64,000 nt of DNA from NCBI GenBank assembly GCA_045604405.1, contig JAZUNZ010000048.1:1-64000 (forward strand), in the 5' to 3' direction. The notes under the pieces are model-generated. The model was not told the origin of the DNA and ran no database searches. It worked only from the letters and a program-made list of their open reading frames with translations. Position numbers and translations under genes: made by a program. This document shows, one piece after another, positions 34,594-42,505 of this stretch. This DNA comes from UMGS1649 sp045604405. GTDB lineage: Bacteria; Bacillota; Clostridia; TANB77; CAG-465. Each line of letters begins with the position of its first letter. Position 1 is the first letter of the stretch.

Positions 34594-34633
34594 GATTAAG
34601 AGTCTACTGCTCTACCAACTGAGCTAATGTCAC
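34594..34633 (-). tRNA. 5' half of the host tRNA-Lys(CTT)
   Basis: 40 bases from GTGACATTAGCTC through the D-arm to GACTCTTAATC in the anticodon loop, where the sequence departs from any tRNA. The missing part is at 27485-27520. It is still behind the host promoter and would be transcribed ahead of the complete tRNA. Confidence 0.92.
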
Positions 34634-34647
34634 TTTTGACAACATTT

Positions 34648-34676
34648 ATTATAACAAATATATCTTAATTTGTAAA
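34648..34676 (-). promoter_or_regulatory. host tRNA-Lys promoter
   Basis: Minus strand: TTTACA (34676-34671), 17 bases, TATAAT (34653-34648), ending 14 bases before the 5' half. Confidence 0.8.
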
Positions 34677-34711
34677 GTTAATAAGAATAAAAAAATAAAA
34701 ATAACAATAAA

Positions 34712-34739
34712 AAGAAGCCGATTTTTTAAAATCGACTTC
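34712..34739 (-). terminator. terminator of the second small HTH gene
   Basis: Stem GAAGTCGATTTT/AAATCGGCTTC followed on the minus strand by TTTTTATTG. Confidence 0.8.
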
Positions 34740-34747
34740 CTTAGGAA

Positions 34748-35203
34748 TTAGCAAGGCCTTGCTTTGAGAGTGTGTAGCTCAGCCAAAAGAGATTCTTTTG
34801 AAGGAGCACCTTCTTCTTCGATAAAATAGTCATCGTAAGATGCAATCTGAAACTCAATCTCTTCTATCCGGGATTTTTCTTCTTCAATCTTGGCTTGTTC
34901 TGCACGCATAGCAGCTAATTTCTTCTCCCTCCGAACATCTAAAGGCTTTTCCCAACGTCTCGTACGTTGAGCTTTACCCTTGGGGAAGCAATTAATAGCT
35001 TTATTGGCAGCTCTTTCGGCAGTTATATCATCTACAAGCTCAGTATCCTCAAGAATTTCCAATATCGAATTGGAAATGAATTCTGGAGAAACATGCCACA
35101 TAACGGCCATAGATTCAAAAGTTGCGAACTTGTTATAAGCGTAGTACTCAGCAAGATGGCGTTTAAATTGTTTGCTTACTTTGTGTTGGGTTTGTCTTGA
35201 CAT
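34748..35203 (-). CDS. small HTH and coiled-coil protein of unknown function
   Basis: 151 residues. A probable HTH (about 28-50, SMAVMWHVSPEFISNSILEI) is followed by a basic linker (about 75-100), a charged coiled coil (about 90-115) and an acidic tail. The HTH aligns by eye with that of the protein at 19933-20277: hydrophobic pattern, V-S-x-x-x-I-S-N. CGGAGGA precedes the ATG. Single-gene unit with its own promoter and terminator, just outside the element. Less AT-rich than neighbours. Possibly a lineage-specific regulator. Confidence 0.6.
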   Translation of the reverse strand: MSRQTQHKVSKQFKRHLAEYYAYNKFATFESMAVMWHVSPEFISNSILEILEDTELVDDITAERAANKAINCFPKGKAQRTRRWEKPLDVRREKKLAAMRAEQAKIEEEKSRIEEIEFQIASYDDYFIEEEGAPSKESLLAELHTLKARPC

Positions 35204-35265
35204 TTTTAAATCCTCCGTTTAATCAATTCAGTTTAATTGATTTAATAAATTTTAAATACAACTAT

Positions 35266-35294
35266 ATTATACCACAATTTGAAAAAGATTACAA
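35266..35294 (-). promoter_or_regulatory. promoter of the second small HTH gene
   Basis: Minus strand: TTGTAA (35294-35289), 17 bases, TATAAT (35271-35266), with TGTGG before the -10. Confidence 0.7.
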
Positions 35295-35335
35295 CAGTTT
35301 GAGATTACATAATTCAATAAAAATAATGTGCTGAG

Positions 35336-35364
35336 TTGAAATAATAAATTCCATGTGATATAAT
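35336..35364 (+). promoter_or_regulatory. promoter of the murB operon
   Basis: TTGAAA (35336-35341), 17 bases, TATAAT (35359-35364). Confidence 0.65.
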
Positions 35365-35399
35365 TCTAACGGTTACAATAAAATGTAATGGGTGAGATT

Positions 35400-36311
35400 A
35401 TGAATGTAAAATATACAGAAATTGAAAAATATATAGAAAGTACTAAGGTAAAATATGATGAACCAATGAGCAAATACACTACGTTAAAAGTAGGTGGAAA
35501 TGCAGATGTTTTAGTATTACCGGAAAGTGTTCAAGATGTGGAAAACGTCCTTAAATATGCTAAAGAAAATAGCATTCAAGTTACTGTTATTGGTAATGGA
35601 AGTAAGCTTTTAGTGCTAGACAAAGGTATACGTGGAATTGTTATAAAATTTGGAAGTAAATTTGCAAATATAGAGGTAGAAGGAGAATATATAACAGTAT
35701 CTGCTGGAATGACATTACCACGTCTTGCAATTATAGCCAAAGACAATGCATTATCTGGATTAGAGTTTGCAGCAGGAATTCCAGGAAATGTTGGTGGAGC
35801 TGTATACATGAATGCAGGAGCATATGGCTCAGAAATGGCAAATATAGTAGAGGAAGTTACATATATAGATGAAGACTTAAATATTAAAACTATATCTGGA
35901 AAAGAGTGTAATTTCGGTTACAGAAGAAGCATGTTCAGAGGAACAAAAAATGTTATATTATCTGCAAAATTGAAATTAAATAGAGGTAATAAAGAAGAAA
36001 TAGAAAGTTTAATGAAAGCAAATAATGAGGCAAGAAAGTCTAAACAGCCTTTAGAACATCCAAATGCAGGAAGTACTTTTAAAAGACCAGAGGGATATTT
36101 TGTAGGTAAACTAATTGATGATTTAGGATTAAAAGGATATAAAGTAGGAGATGCTCAAATTTCTACTAAGCACTCAGGATTTATTGTAAATACTGGAAAA
36201 GCGACAGCAAGTGATGTTTTAAAATTAATAAATCATGTAAAAGAGAAAGTACTTAAGGCAAATGGAGTAAAGCTTGAGGAAGAAATTATAGTACTTGGAG
36301 AAGGAGAATAA
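35400..36311 (+). CDS. murB: UDP-N-acetylenolpyruvoylglucosamine reductase
   Basis: FAD/NADPH enzyme making UDP-MurNAc for peptidoglycan. YTTLKVGGNADVLVLP begins the FAD-binding domain, AGIPGNVGGAVYMNAGAYGSEM and FGYRRSMFRG are conserved active-site regions, and HPNAGSTFKRPEGYFVGKLID is the type II MurB signature. The start is ATG 35400 with GGGTGAG upstream; the ATG at 35388 would overlap that site. yvcK follows after 2 bases. Confidence 0.95.
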   Translation: MNVKYTEIEKYIESTKVKYDEPMSKYTTLKVGGNADVLVLPESVQDVENVLKYAKENSIQVTVIGNGSKLLVLDKGIRGIVIKFGSKFANIEVEGEYITVSAGMTLPRLAIIAKDNALSGLEFAAGIPGNVGGAVYMNAGAYGSEMANIVEEVTYIDEDLNIKTISGKECNFGYRRSMFRGTKNVILSAKLKLNRGNKEEIESLMKANNEARKSKQPLEHPNAGSTFKRPEGYFVGKLIDDLGLKGYKVGDAQISTKHSGFIVNTGKATASDVLKLINHVKEKVLKANGVKLEEEIIVLGEGE

Positions 36312-36313
36312 AA

Positions 36314-37687
36314 ATGAAAACTTTTTTAGAATGGTTGAAACCAGGGGTAAGAGTAAAAAGATATATTATATTACAGCTTATATCAATAGGAACACTTATA
36401 TATTCAATAATTTCTCTTACAATGAGAGATATACTTACACCTAATATACTTATTGCATATATAGCACTAATTACATTATCGTTATTTTTAACAGTATATT
36501 CGTTCTTTTTAGCACAAAGAAACATATTAAAAGTAACGTTAAAGAATATGGCATACAAGGATAAAAATATAGACATACGTAGATTGTTATATACAGAATC
36601 AATGCTTAAAAAAGGACCAAAAGTAGTAATAATTGGTGGTGGAAAGGGACTTTCTAACATATTAAGTGGACTTAAAGAATTTACCTCTAATATAACATCA
36701 ATAGTTGCGGCTTTTGATGATGGTGGCTCAACAGGAAAACTTATGGAGGAAATGGATATATTACCACCAGGAGATATACGTAGAAGCTTAATAGCACTTT
36801 CTTCATCAGAACCATGTATGGAAAAGCTATTAGGATATAGATTTAAAAACGGAGCAGTGGACAATCATTCTTTAGGAAATTTAATGATAGTAGCGATGAC
36901 AGAAATAATGGGTGGATTTGCACCAGCTATTGAAAAACTATCTAGTATATTTAATGTAAAAGGGAAAATACTTCCAGTATCACTAGATAAAGCTAAACTG
37001 TGCGCAGGCCTTGAAAATGGTGAAATAGTTGTTGGAGAAGACAACATACGTCCAAGAGTATTAGAATCAAAAAGTAGAATAAAGCAAATATTCTTAAAGG
37101 ATGTAGAAGCAAATCCAGCACCAGGTGTAATAGAAGCAATAAATGAGGCAGATATCATAGTACTAGGACCAGGTAGTTTATATACAAGTGTAATTTGCAA
37201 CTTACTAGTAAATGAAGTAGGTAAAGCTATAATACAAAGTAAAGCTAAGAAAGTAATGATATCTAACCTTATGAATGAACCAGGAGAAACATCAGGATAT
37301 ACATTAGCAAGACATGTAAATGAAATAGAGAGATATCTAGGCAAACATGTTTTAGATTATCTTATTGCAAACAATGGTGAAATAACTGAGGATATGATAT
37401 ATGATTTCAACCAAGGGGCATCAACTCCTGTAACGTTAGATTTACCAAATATACAAAATAGAACAATATCTGTTATAGAAGAAGATCTAGTTATAACTGC
37501 ACCAAATGCTATACTTCATGATAACCTAAGAGTTGCTGAAATTATTATAGAAATAGCTAAAACTAAAAGAATGGGCTCTTTAAATTTGCTTAAAAGTAAA
37601 AATACAAAGAAAACAAAAAAGAGTGTAGCTGGCAAGGAAGTAAAAATTAAAAAAGACAACAATGCTTCAGAAAAACAAAGCAAGTAG
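36314..37687 (+). CDS. yvcK: YvcK/CofD-family protein with N-terminal membrane anchor
   Basis: 457 residues. Two N-terminal hydrophobic segments (about 17-36 and 44-66) precede a YvcK domain: VVIIGGGKGLSNIL, FDDGGSTGKL, PPGDIRRSL, HSLGNLMI and VLGPGSLYTSVI. In Bacillus, YvcK affects carbon flux to peptidoglycan and PBP placement and binds UDP-sugars. The membrane anchor and the Lys-rich tail (about 425-457) are additions to the soluble Bacillus form. The usual neighbours rapZ and whiA are absent. It is part of the murB operon. Confidence 0.88.
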   Translation: MKTFLEWLKPGVRVKRYIILQLISIGTLIYSIISLTMRDILTPNILIAYIALITLSLFLTVYSFFLAQRNILKVTLKNMAYKDKNIDIRRLLYTESMLKKGPKVVIIGGGKGLSNILSGLKEFTSNITSIVAAFDDGGSTGKLMEEMDILPPGDIRRSLIALSSSEPCMEKLLGYRFKNGAVDNHSLGNLMIVAMTEIMGGFAPAIEKLSSIFNVKGKILPVSLDKAKLCAGLENGEIVVGEDNIRPRVLESKSRIKQIFLKDVEANPAPGVIEAINEADIIVLGPGSLYTSVICNLLVNEVGKAIIQSKAKKVMISNLMNEPGETSGYTLARHVNEIERYLGKHVLDYLIANNGEITEDMIYDFNQGASTPVTLDLPNIQNRTISVIEEDLVITAPNAILHDNLRVAEIIIEIAKTKRMGSLNLLKSKNTKKTKKSVAGKEVKIKKDNNASEKQSK

Positions 37688-37712
37688 AAAACCTTAATTT
37701 AGGGGTGAATAA

Positions 37713-39536
37713 ATGATATACAAAAGAGTAAATAAAAGTTTAAAATCTGATTCTAAAGTAGAATATATAGAATCAAATAATCAAGGAATATATATAAATA
37801 CTTCAATTACGGGTGCAAATTTTGCACCCTATCATGGTATATACATATATCAAGAACCTAAAAAAGATGTTGTGTATTTATCTAAGATGATAGAATGTAT
37901 ACAAATAGGCCATGATAGATTCGATATATTGGATGTAAAAACAAGTGAAACTGTACATGGTGGTGTGCAGTTTTTAACAGAGTTTACAAACGTACCAGTT
38001 CCTACTTACACATATGATGTAAATGGTTGTATTATAGAGAAAAAATATAAACTTCATCCAACAGAAAAAATACTTTGTATAGATTATAAGATAACGAATA
38101 ATACAGGAAAGCCAGTAAGATTTACCGCCAGTCCTTGTGTTACAAATAGAGGATTGTTTTCAAGCAAAAGACAAAGTGACATGAAGTTTACAAGTCTTGT
38201 TACAGCAAGTGCTACTAAGATAGCATTAAGTATTAGCGAGAAAAAGGATTTATATATTAAATCTTCAAACATGAAATACGATAAACATGAAAAATATCTG
38301 TGTGGTGTAAATTGTGATTTCGAAACAAGTGATGGAGCATCAAAAACATACGTAGAGGATTTGTTTATACCAGGAGTTTTTGAAGGAAATATAAAGACAA
38401 GTAACACAAATACATTTAGTATATTTGTATCTATGGAAGATATAGATGTAAAACAGCACAAGTCAAATGACATAGAAGTAGATATAAAGAAACGAGACGA
38501 ATATAGGTATGGCTCAATAGATAAAAGTTATCATGAGTTGTTTGGACTTGCAAAAACAGCATATAATCTACACTATATAGACAAAGAAAAGAAAAGACTA
38601 GTGCTTTTAGAATCAGTACCAGCAATCTATGATACAGATGAATATGTAAAAAACATGATAGTATCTATAGAGGGAAATTATCTGCTACTTAAAAGATATA
38701 AAGAGGCACATAAGATATTAGAAAGCATGATGCTAAAGCTTAAAGATGAAACATATAAATTAAGTGATTTGGATAGATGCGAAGCAATGCTACTGTTTAT
38801 AGAAGCGCTAAATAGATATCTTATGGAGGCAGATCCTGGCATAGAAGAAATTAGAGAGTTTTATGAATATATAAAAAGCAATATATATGAGTATTTAGAT
38901 AGAAAAAACAAAGAGGCTTATGCAGATCAAGATTTTCTACTTAAAGTAAATGGTAAAAAGTATATAAAGATAAACTCTCTTTGGTATAATGCACTAAGAA
39001 TATTTGTAGATCTTGCGGACAAGTTCCATGAAGAATCTGAATTTATATATACTATATCTGAATCTTTAAGAGATAACATTGTAACAAGCTTTTGGGATGA
39101 AGCAAAAAGTGTATTAAAATTTGAAATAGAGGAGGCATCATATTCTACTTTTGATATGATATATTCTTTAAGCTTATCCTATCCAGTACTTAAAGATAGT
39201 TCAATGTCTATGAAATTAATGGATACAGCTTTTAAAGAGTTATATACAGCTTATGGTATGAGGCTTGGAAATGTAAATGCAAAACAATATGACGGTTATG
39301 TATATCCTCATCTTATGGTACATTTCTTAAAGGCGAACTTAAGACAAATGGGAGTAACTAGAGCAAGTCAAAAGCTTGCATATAACTTAGTAAAAGAAGT
39401 GCTAGGGGAGATAGGCAAAAATACTGTTGGAACAGTAAAATATAGATATAATGAAAAATTAAAAAAAGCATATGGTTATGAGATAAGTGCAATTACAAAT
39501 GCCGAGCTTATACGCGCTTTTGACATGTTAACTTAA
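37713..39536 (+). CDS. glycogen-debranching-enzyme-like protein (GDE/GH133 architecture)
   Basis: 607 residues. The N-terminal half (GANFAPYHGIYIYQ, then VPTYTYDVNGCIIEKKY) resembles the GDE N-terminal sandwich domain. The C-terminal half resembles the (alpha/alpha)6 barrel, with GKKYIKINSLWYNALRIF matching the family's GKPVEINALWYNAL and GYVYPHLMVHFLKANLR near the end. The usual TWMDA segment before that motif is not recognisable (it reads AYADQDFLLKV), so catalysis is doubtful. Glycogen genes are not present; the gene sits between yvcK and ruvC in a cell-wall/DNA operon. A different alpha-glucan or envelope role is possible. Confidence 0.65.
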   Translation: MIYKRVNKSLKSDSKVEYIESNNQGIYINTSITGANFAPYHGIYIYQEPKKDVVYLSKMIECIQIGHDRFDILDVKTSETVHGGVQFLTEFTNVPVPTYTYDVNGCIIEKKYKLHPTEKILCIDYKITNNTGKPVRFTASPCVTNRGLFSSKRQSDMKFTSLVTASATKIALSISEKKDLYIKSSNMKYDKHEKYLCGVNCDFETSDGASKTYVEDLFIPGVFEGNIKTSNTNTFSIFVSMEDIDVKQHKSNDIEVDIKKRDEYRYGSIDKSYHELFGLAKTAYNLHYIDKEKKRLVLLESVPAIYDTDEYVKNMIVSIEGNYLLLKRYKEAHKILESMMLKLKDETYKLSDLDRCEAMLLFIEALNRYLMEADPGIEEIREFYEYIKSNIYEYLDRKNKEAYADQDFLLKVNGKKYIKINSLWYNALRIFVDLADKFHEESEFIYTISESLRDNIVTSFWDEAKSVLKFEIEEASYSTFDMIYSLSLSYPVLKDSSMSMKLMDTAFKELYTAYGMRLGNVNAKQYDGYVYPHLMVHFLKANLRQMGVTRASQKLAYNLVKEVLGEIGKNTVGTVKYRYNEKLKKAYGYEISAITNAELIRAFDMLT

Positions 39537-39546
39537 GGAGAGTAAG

Positions 39547-40041
39547 ATGTATATTTTAGGAATAGACCCTGGTTTTGGAAGGGTTGGTTATGGAATAATA
39601 GAATATAAAAATAATAAATACAGACCAGTAGAATATGGTTGTATAACTACTCCTGCAGGAGAGAGCTTATCTAGTAGACTTAAGAAAATATATGAAGATT
39701 TAGAAGAAGTAATTTCTAGATACAATATAGATGCAGCTTCAGTTGAAGCGTTATTCTTTAATACAAACATAACAACAGGTATACAAGTTGCAGAGGCAAG
39801 AGGAGTAATATTACTTTCTTTAGAAAATCACAACATTCCAATAAGCGAGTATACACCACTTCAAGTAAAACAAGCACTAATTGGTTATGGTAGAGCAGAC
39901 AAAATACAGATTAAAAACATGGTAAAAGATTTCTTAAAATTAGAAAAGATGCCAAAACTTGATGACACAACAGATGCGCTAGCAATAGCAATATGTCATG
40001 CAAATAGTTGTAAATATAACAAGTATTTGGAACAAAAATAA
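39547..40041 (+). CDS. ruvC: crossover junction endodeoxyribonuclease RuvC
   Basis: Holliday junction resolvase, 164 residues. Acidic catalytic residues are visible as Asp7 (ILGIDPG), Glu67 (SVEALFF), Asp140 and Asp143 (DDTTDALAIAICH). AAGGAGAG precedes the ATG by 4 bases. It is the last gene of the murB operon. ruvA and ruvB are not in the window. Confidence 0.95.
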   Translation: MYILGIDPGFGRVGYGIIEYKNNKYRPVEYGCITTPAGESLSSRLKKIYEDLEEVISRYNIDAASVEALFFNTNITTGIQVAEARGVILLSLENHNIPISEYTPLQVKQALIGYGRADKIQIKNMVKDFLKLEKMPKLDDTTDALAIAICHANSCKYNKYLEQK

Positions 40042-40122
40042 AGTGTAAAACAAAAAGTAAAATAGGGGATTCGGCGTATGCAGAAACAGAAGGAACGACA
40101 AATATTGCATGAAAATAATTGG

Positions 40123-40158
40123 AAAACACCTTAAATGAATTAACATTTAGGGTGTTTT
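40123..40158. terminator. bidirectional terminator after ruvC
   Basis: Stem AAAACACCTTAAATG/CATTTAGGGTGTTTT with one G-T pair, between convergent genes. Confidence 0.8.
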
Positions 40159-41124
40159 GCTTGTTATTTTCCGTATAAACATTGTAGAAATTACATAACC
40201 ATAAGTATCACTTTTTTCTATTCCAATTCCTATGTAATTGTATGAATTAGATAAAATGTTTTGCTTGTGAGTTGCAGAATTTAACCAGGCTGTTACAGCA
40301 TCTTGTAGACTTGGATTTCCTGCAATATTTTCTCCTGCAACTTTATAACTTACTCCATATGTTTTCATCATATTAAAAGGACTTCCATACGTTGGTGATG
40401 TGTGTGAAAAATATGAATTTTTAACCATGTCTTGGGCTTTTAGTCTAGCAACTTTAAATAATGCGGCATCAGCTGAAAGTTTTGGAAGACCTGCATCTGT
40501 TCTTGCTTTGTTTAGAAGGTCAAAAATAGTTTTTTCATTTGCACTCATACTAAATGAAGTAGTTGTACTATTTGAAGTACCTGTATTAGAAGAAGTTGTA
40601 GATATATTTAATAAATCTTTTCGTATGCAGCCTACTTGGTTGTTATTTGTAACTACTATATACCAATTATCTATGTAACCTACTGCTTTTAAACTAGTTC
40701 CTTTTGCAACAGTAGTAATTTTTGCAAAAGTTGTACCAGGACCTCGTCGTAAGTTTACTTTAGCATTGGTAGATACATTTTTTGTTCCTATACTAGTATA
40801 TGTTTTTGCGCCTTTTGGAGCAGAAGAACTAGTCTTTATATAGGATTTACTTAAAACACCAACTTCATTTGTTCCAAGTTGTACTATGTAAAAGTTATCT
40901 AGTGTTGCCACCATTTTAACAGTAGTGCCTTTGGAAAGCACACGTATTTTTCCGGTTGATGTAGATGCTGTGGTTCTAAAATTTACATTACTTGTTAAAG
41001 TACCATATTTGGGTTTGTAACTTGTAAGCGATGAATATGCATATACGGTTATAGATGAAATGAATAGTATTATAATAACAACAATGGTTAGTAACACCTT
41101 GTTTTTTTGTATGTTTTTTTTCAT
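40147..41124 (-). CDS. secreted SH3b-SH3b-CAP domain protein
   Basis: 325 residues. An N-terminal signal or anchor segment (about 9-30) is followed by two bacterial SH3-like repeats (VNFRTTAST...VGVLSKSYIK, about 46-97; VNLRRGPGT...VGCIRKDLL, about 120-172), a Ser/Thr linker, and a CAP/SCP domain (about 195-320). The CAP domain contains FDLLNKARTDAGL, KNSYFSHTSP, VAGENIAGN and TAWLNSATHKQNIL. The SH3b modules probably bind the cell wall. CAP domains of the YkwD type are common in Clostridia, with no agreed function. AGGAGGG precedes the ATG. Confidence 0.9.
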   Translation of the reverse strand: MKKNIQKNKVLLTIVVIIILFISSITVYAYSSLTSYKPKYGTLTSNVNFRTTASTSTGKIRVLSKGTTVKMVATLDNFYIVQLGTNEVGVLSKSYIKTSSSAPKGAKTYTSIGTKNVSTNAKVNLRRGPGTTFAKITTVAKGTSLKAVGYIDNWYIVVTNNNQVGCIRKDLLNISTTSSNTGTSNSTTTSFSMSANEKTIFDLLNKARTDAGLPKLSADAALFKVARLKAQDMVKNSYFSHTSPTYGSPFNMMKTYGVSYKVAGENIAGNPSLQDAVTAWLNSATHKQNILSNSYNYIGIGIEKSDTYGYVISTMFIRKITSKTP

Positions 41125-41236
41125 ATGATTCCCTCCTGTTAATATATATGTACAAGCTATAAAATTTAGAACAAAAATTTCCTAAAAAATGTATATTATT
41201 ATTTAAAATTAAAATAATATATTTGAGGTGTAAAAA

Positions 41237-42490
41237 ATGAATTTAACTCAAGGAAATATGTTTTGGAATGAGAATATAGGAATTATTAAAAAGTATCCGT
41301 ATCTAAGTAGAGATAAAAAATGCGATGTGCTAGTAATTGGCGGAGGGATTGCAGGTGCCTTGACAGCTTTTATGCAAGCAAAGCAGGGAGTAAATGTTAT
41401 AGTTGTGGATAAAAATATACTTGGGTTTGGAGCGACACTGCAAACAGACGGAACGCTAGAAACAAGGGTGAATTTTAATCCTAAGCTTTCAAAAAATATG
41501 GATGAAAAAAGTATAGCCAAGTGTAACAGCTTATGTATGCAAGCTTTGCAGGATATACAACAAATAATAAACGAGCTATGGGAAGATGAAGATTGTAAAA
41601 AATATATAGATAGTATTGGGTTTAAAAATGTAGACTTAATGTATTTTTCCTATCATATAACAAATAAAATTGGCGTGTATAAAACTTTTGAAAAACTAGG
41701 AAAAGAAAATAATAATATAGAGTATTTAGAAGAAGATCCTTTAATTAATTTAAGAACAGGAATAATATTTCCAAATGCTGCTGGTATAATGAATCCATAT
41801 TTACTTACGCAGCTTATATTTATATACTTAAGTAAAAAGGAAAATGTAGAAATTTATGAACATACAGATATAACAAGTATTTCTGTAAAAGATGAAATAG
41901 TAGAGTGTATTACAAATAATAGATTTAAAATTTTTTCAAAAAGCACAATACTTACAAATGGAATACATACTTTAGAATATTTGAGTGAGGATAATATAAC
42001 ACTAAATAAAACGTTTACAGTTATTACAGAAAGAGTGACAAGTTTAGACGAAAACGTTATAAACGTTGTTGCAAAGGATATAAATTTCCCAAATACAACA
42101 ATAGCATTTACAAAAGATAAAAGAATTATTGTGTGCGGCGAAGATGTAAAACAAAACGAGCGTATGATAAATGACAAGTATTTTATAAGTTATGCAAATG
42201 GTAAGTATAAAAAAATGTATTTAACACTTAGGAAATTAGTAAATATTCCAAGTAATGTGAAAATAACAAATTGTTTTTATGGAATGTATTTAGACACAAA
42301 AGATTCGCTTCCAATTATAGATGAATTAGAAAACATGCCAAATGTATATTGTAACTTGGGCACGGGAAAAAATGGAATTATTTTTGCAATGATGGGAGCC
42401 AGAATGCTTAAAGATGTATCTAAGCAATATCACACAAAGGATATGTATATGTTTAGAGAAAATAGGCAAAGAATAAGGAACAAGCAATAG
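41237..42490 (+). CDS. FAD-dependent oxidoreductase, DAO family
   Basis: 417 residues. CDVLVIGGGIAGALTAF is the FAD dinucleotide-binding site, LGFGATLQTDGTLE the conserved segment after the first strand pair, and SLPIIDELENMPNVYCNLGTGKNGI the C-terminal FAD contact seen in D-amino-acid oxidase/glycine oxidase-like enzymes. The substrate is not clear. Some Cys residues occur, but no Rieske motif is present. GAGGTG precedes the ATG. Single-gene unit closed by a strong terminator. Confidence 0.85.
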   Translation: MNLTQGNMFWNENIGIIKKYPYLSRDKKCDVLVIGGGIAGALTAFMQAKQGVNVIVVDKNILGFGATLQTDGTLETRVNFNPKLSKNMDEKSIAKCNSLCMQALQDIQQIINELWEDEDCKKYIDSIGFKNVDLMYFSYHITNKIGVYKTFEKLGKENNNIEYLEEDPLINLRTGIIFPNAAGIMNPYLLTQLIFIYLSKKENVEIYEHTDITSISVKDEIVECITNNRFKIFSKSTILTNGIHTLEYLSEDNITLNKTFTVITERVTSLDENVINVVAKDINFPNTTIAFTKDKRIIVCGEDVKQNERMINDKYFISYANGKYKKMYLTLRKLVNIPSNVKITNCFYGMYLDTKDSLPIIDELENMPNVYCNLGTGKNGIIFAMMGARMLKDVSKQYHTKDMYMFRENRQRIRNKQ

Positions 42491-42500
42491 CTTGTTCCTT
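42475..42500. terminator. bidirectional terminator
   Basis: An 11-bp perfect stem AAGGAACAAGC/GCTTGTTCCTT with an AATA loop, between convergent genes. Confidence 0.85.
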
Positions 42501-42505
42501 ATTAG

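Larger units (their letters stand above)
27521..34604. mobile_element. integrated element splitting a tRNA-Lys in its anticodon loop
   Basis: The element is bounded by an 11-bp direct repeat GATTAAGAGTC (27521-27531 and 34594-34604), which is the anticodon-loop sequence of the host tRNA-Lys on the minus strand. Between the copies lie a tyrosine integrase adjacent to the left end, an excisionase, at least seven further genes, and a complete tRNA-Lys adjacent to the right end. No capsid, terminase, relaxase or coupling protein was seen, so it is best described as a small genomic island, a phage satellite or an integrated plasmid. Excision between the two repeats would restore an exact 76-nt host tRNA-Lys. 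Confidence 0.88.

Noticed and set aside
34490..34633. Simple tandem pair of host tRNA-Lys genes
   Set aside because: The right copy lacks its 3' half, which is found 7 kb away with the matching acceptor sequence, so it is one split gene plus one complete gene.
40080..40136. 18-codon frame after ruvC (starts ATGCAGAAACAG)
   Set aside because: Very short, ends inside the terminator stem, no similarity to anything recognised.
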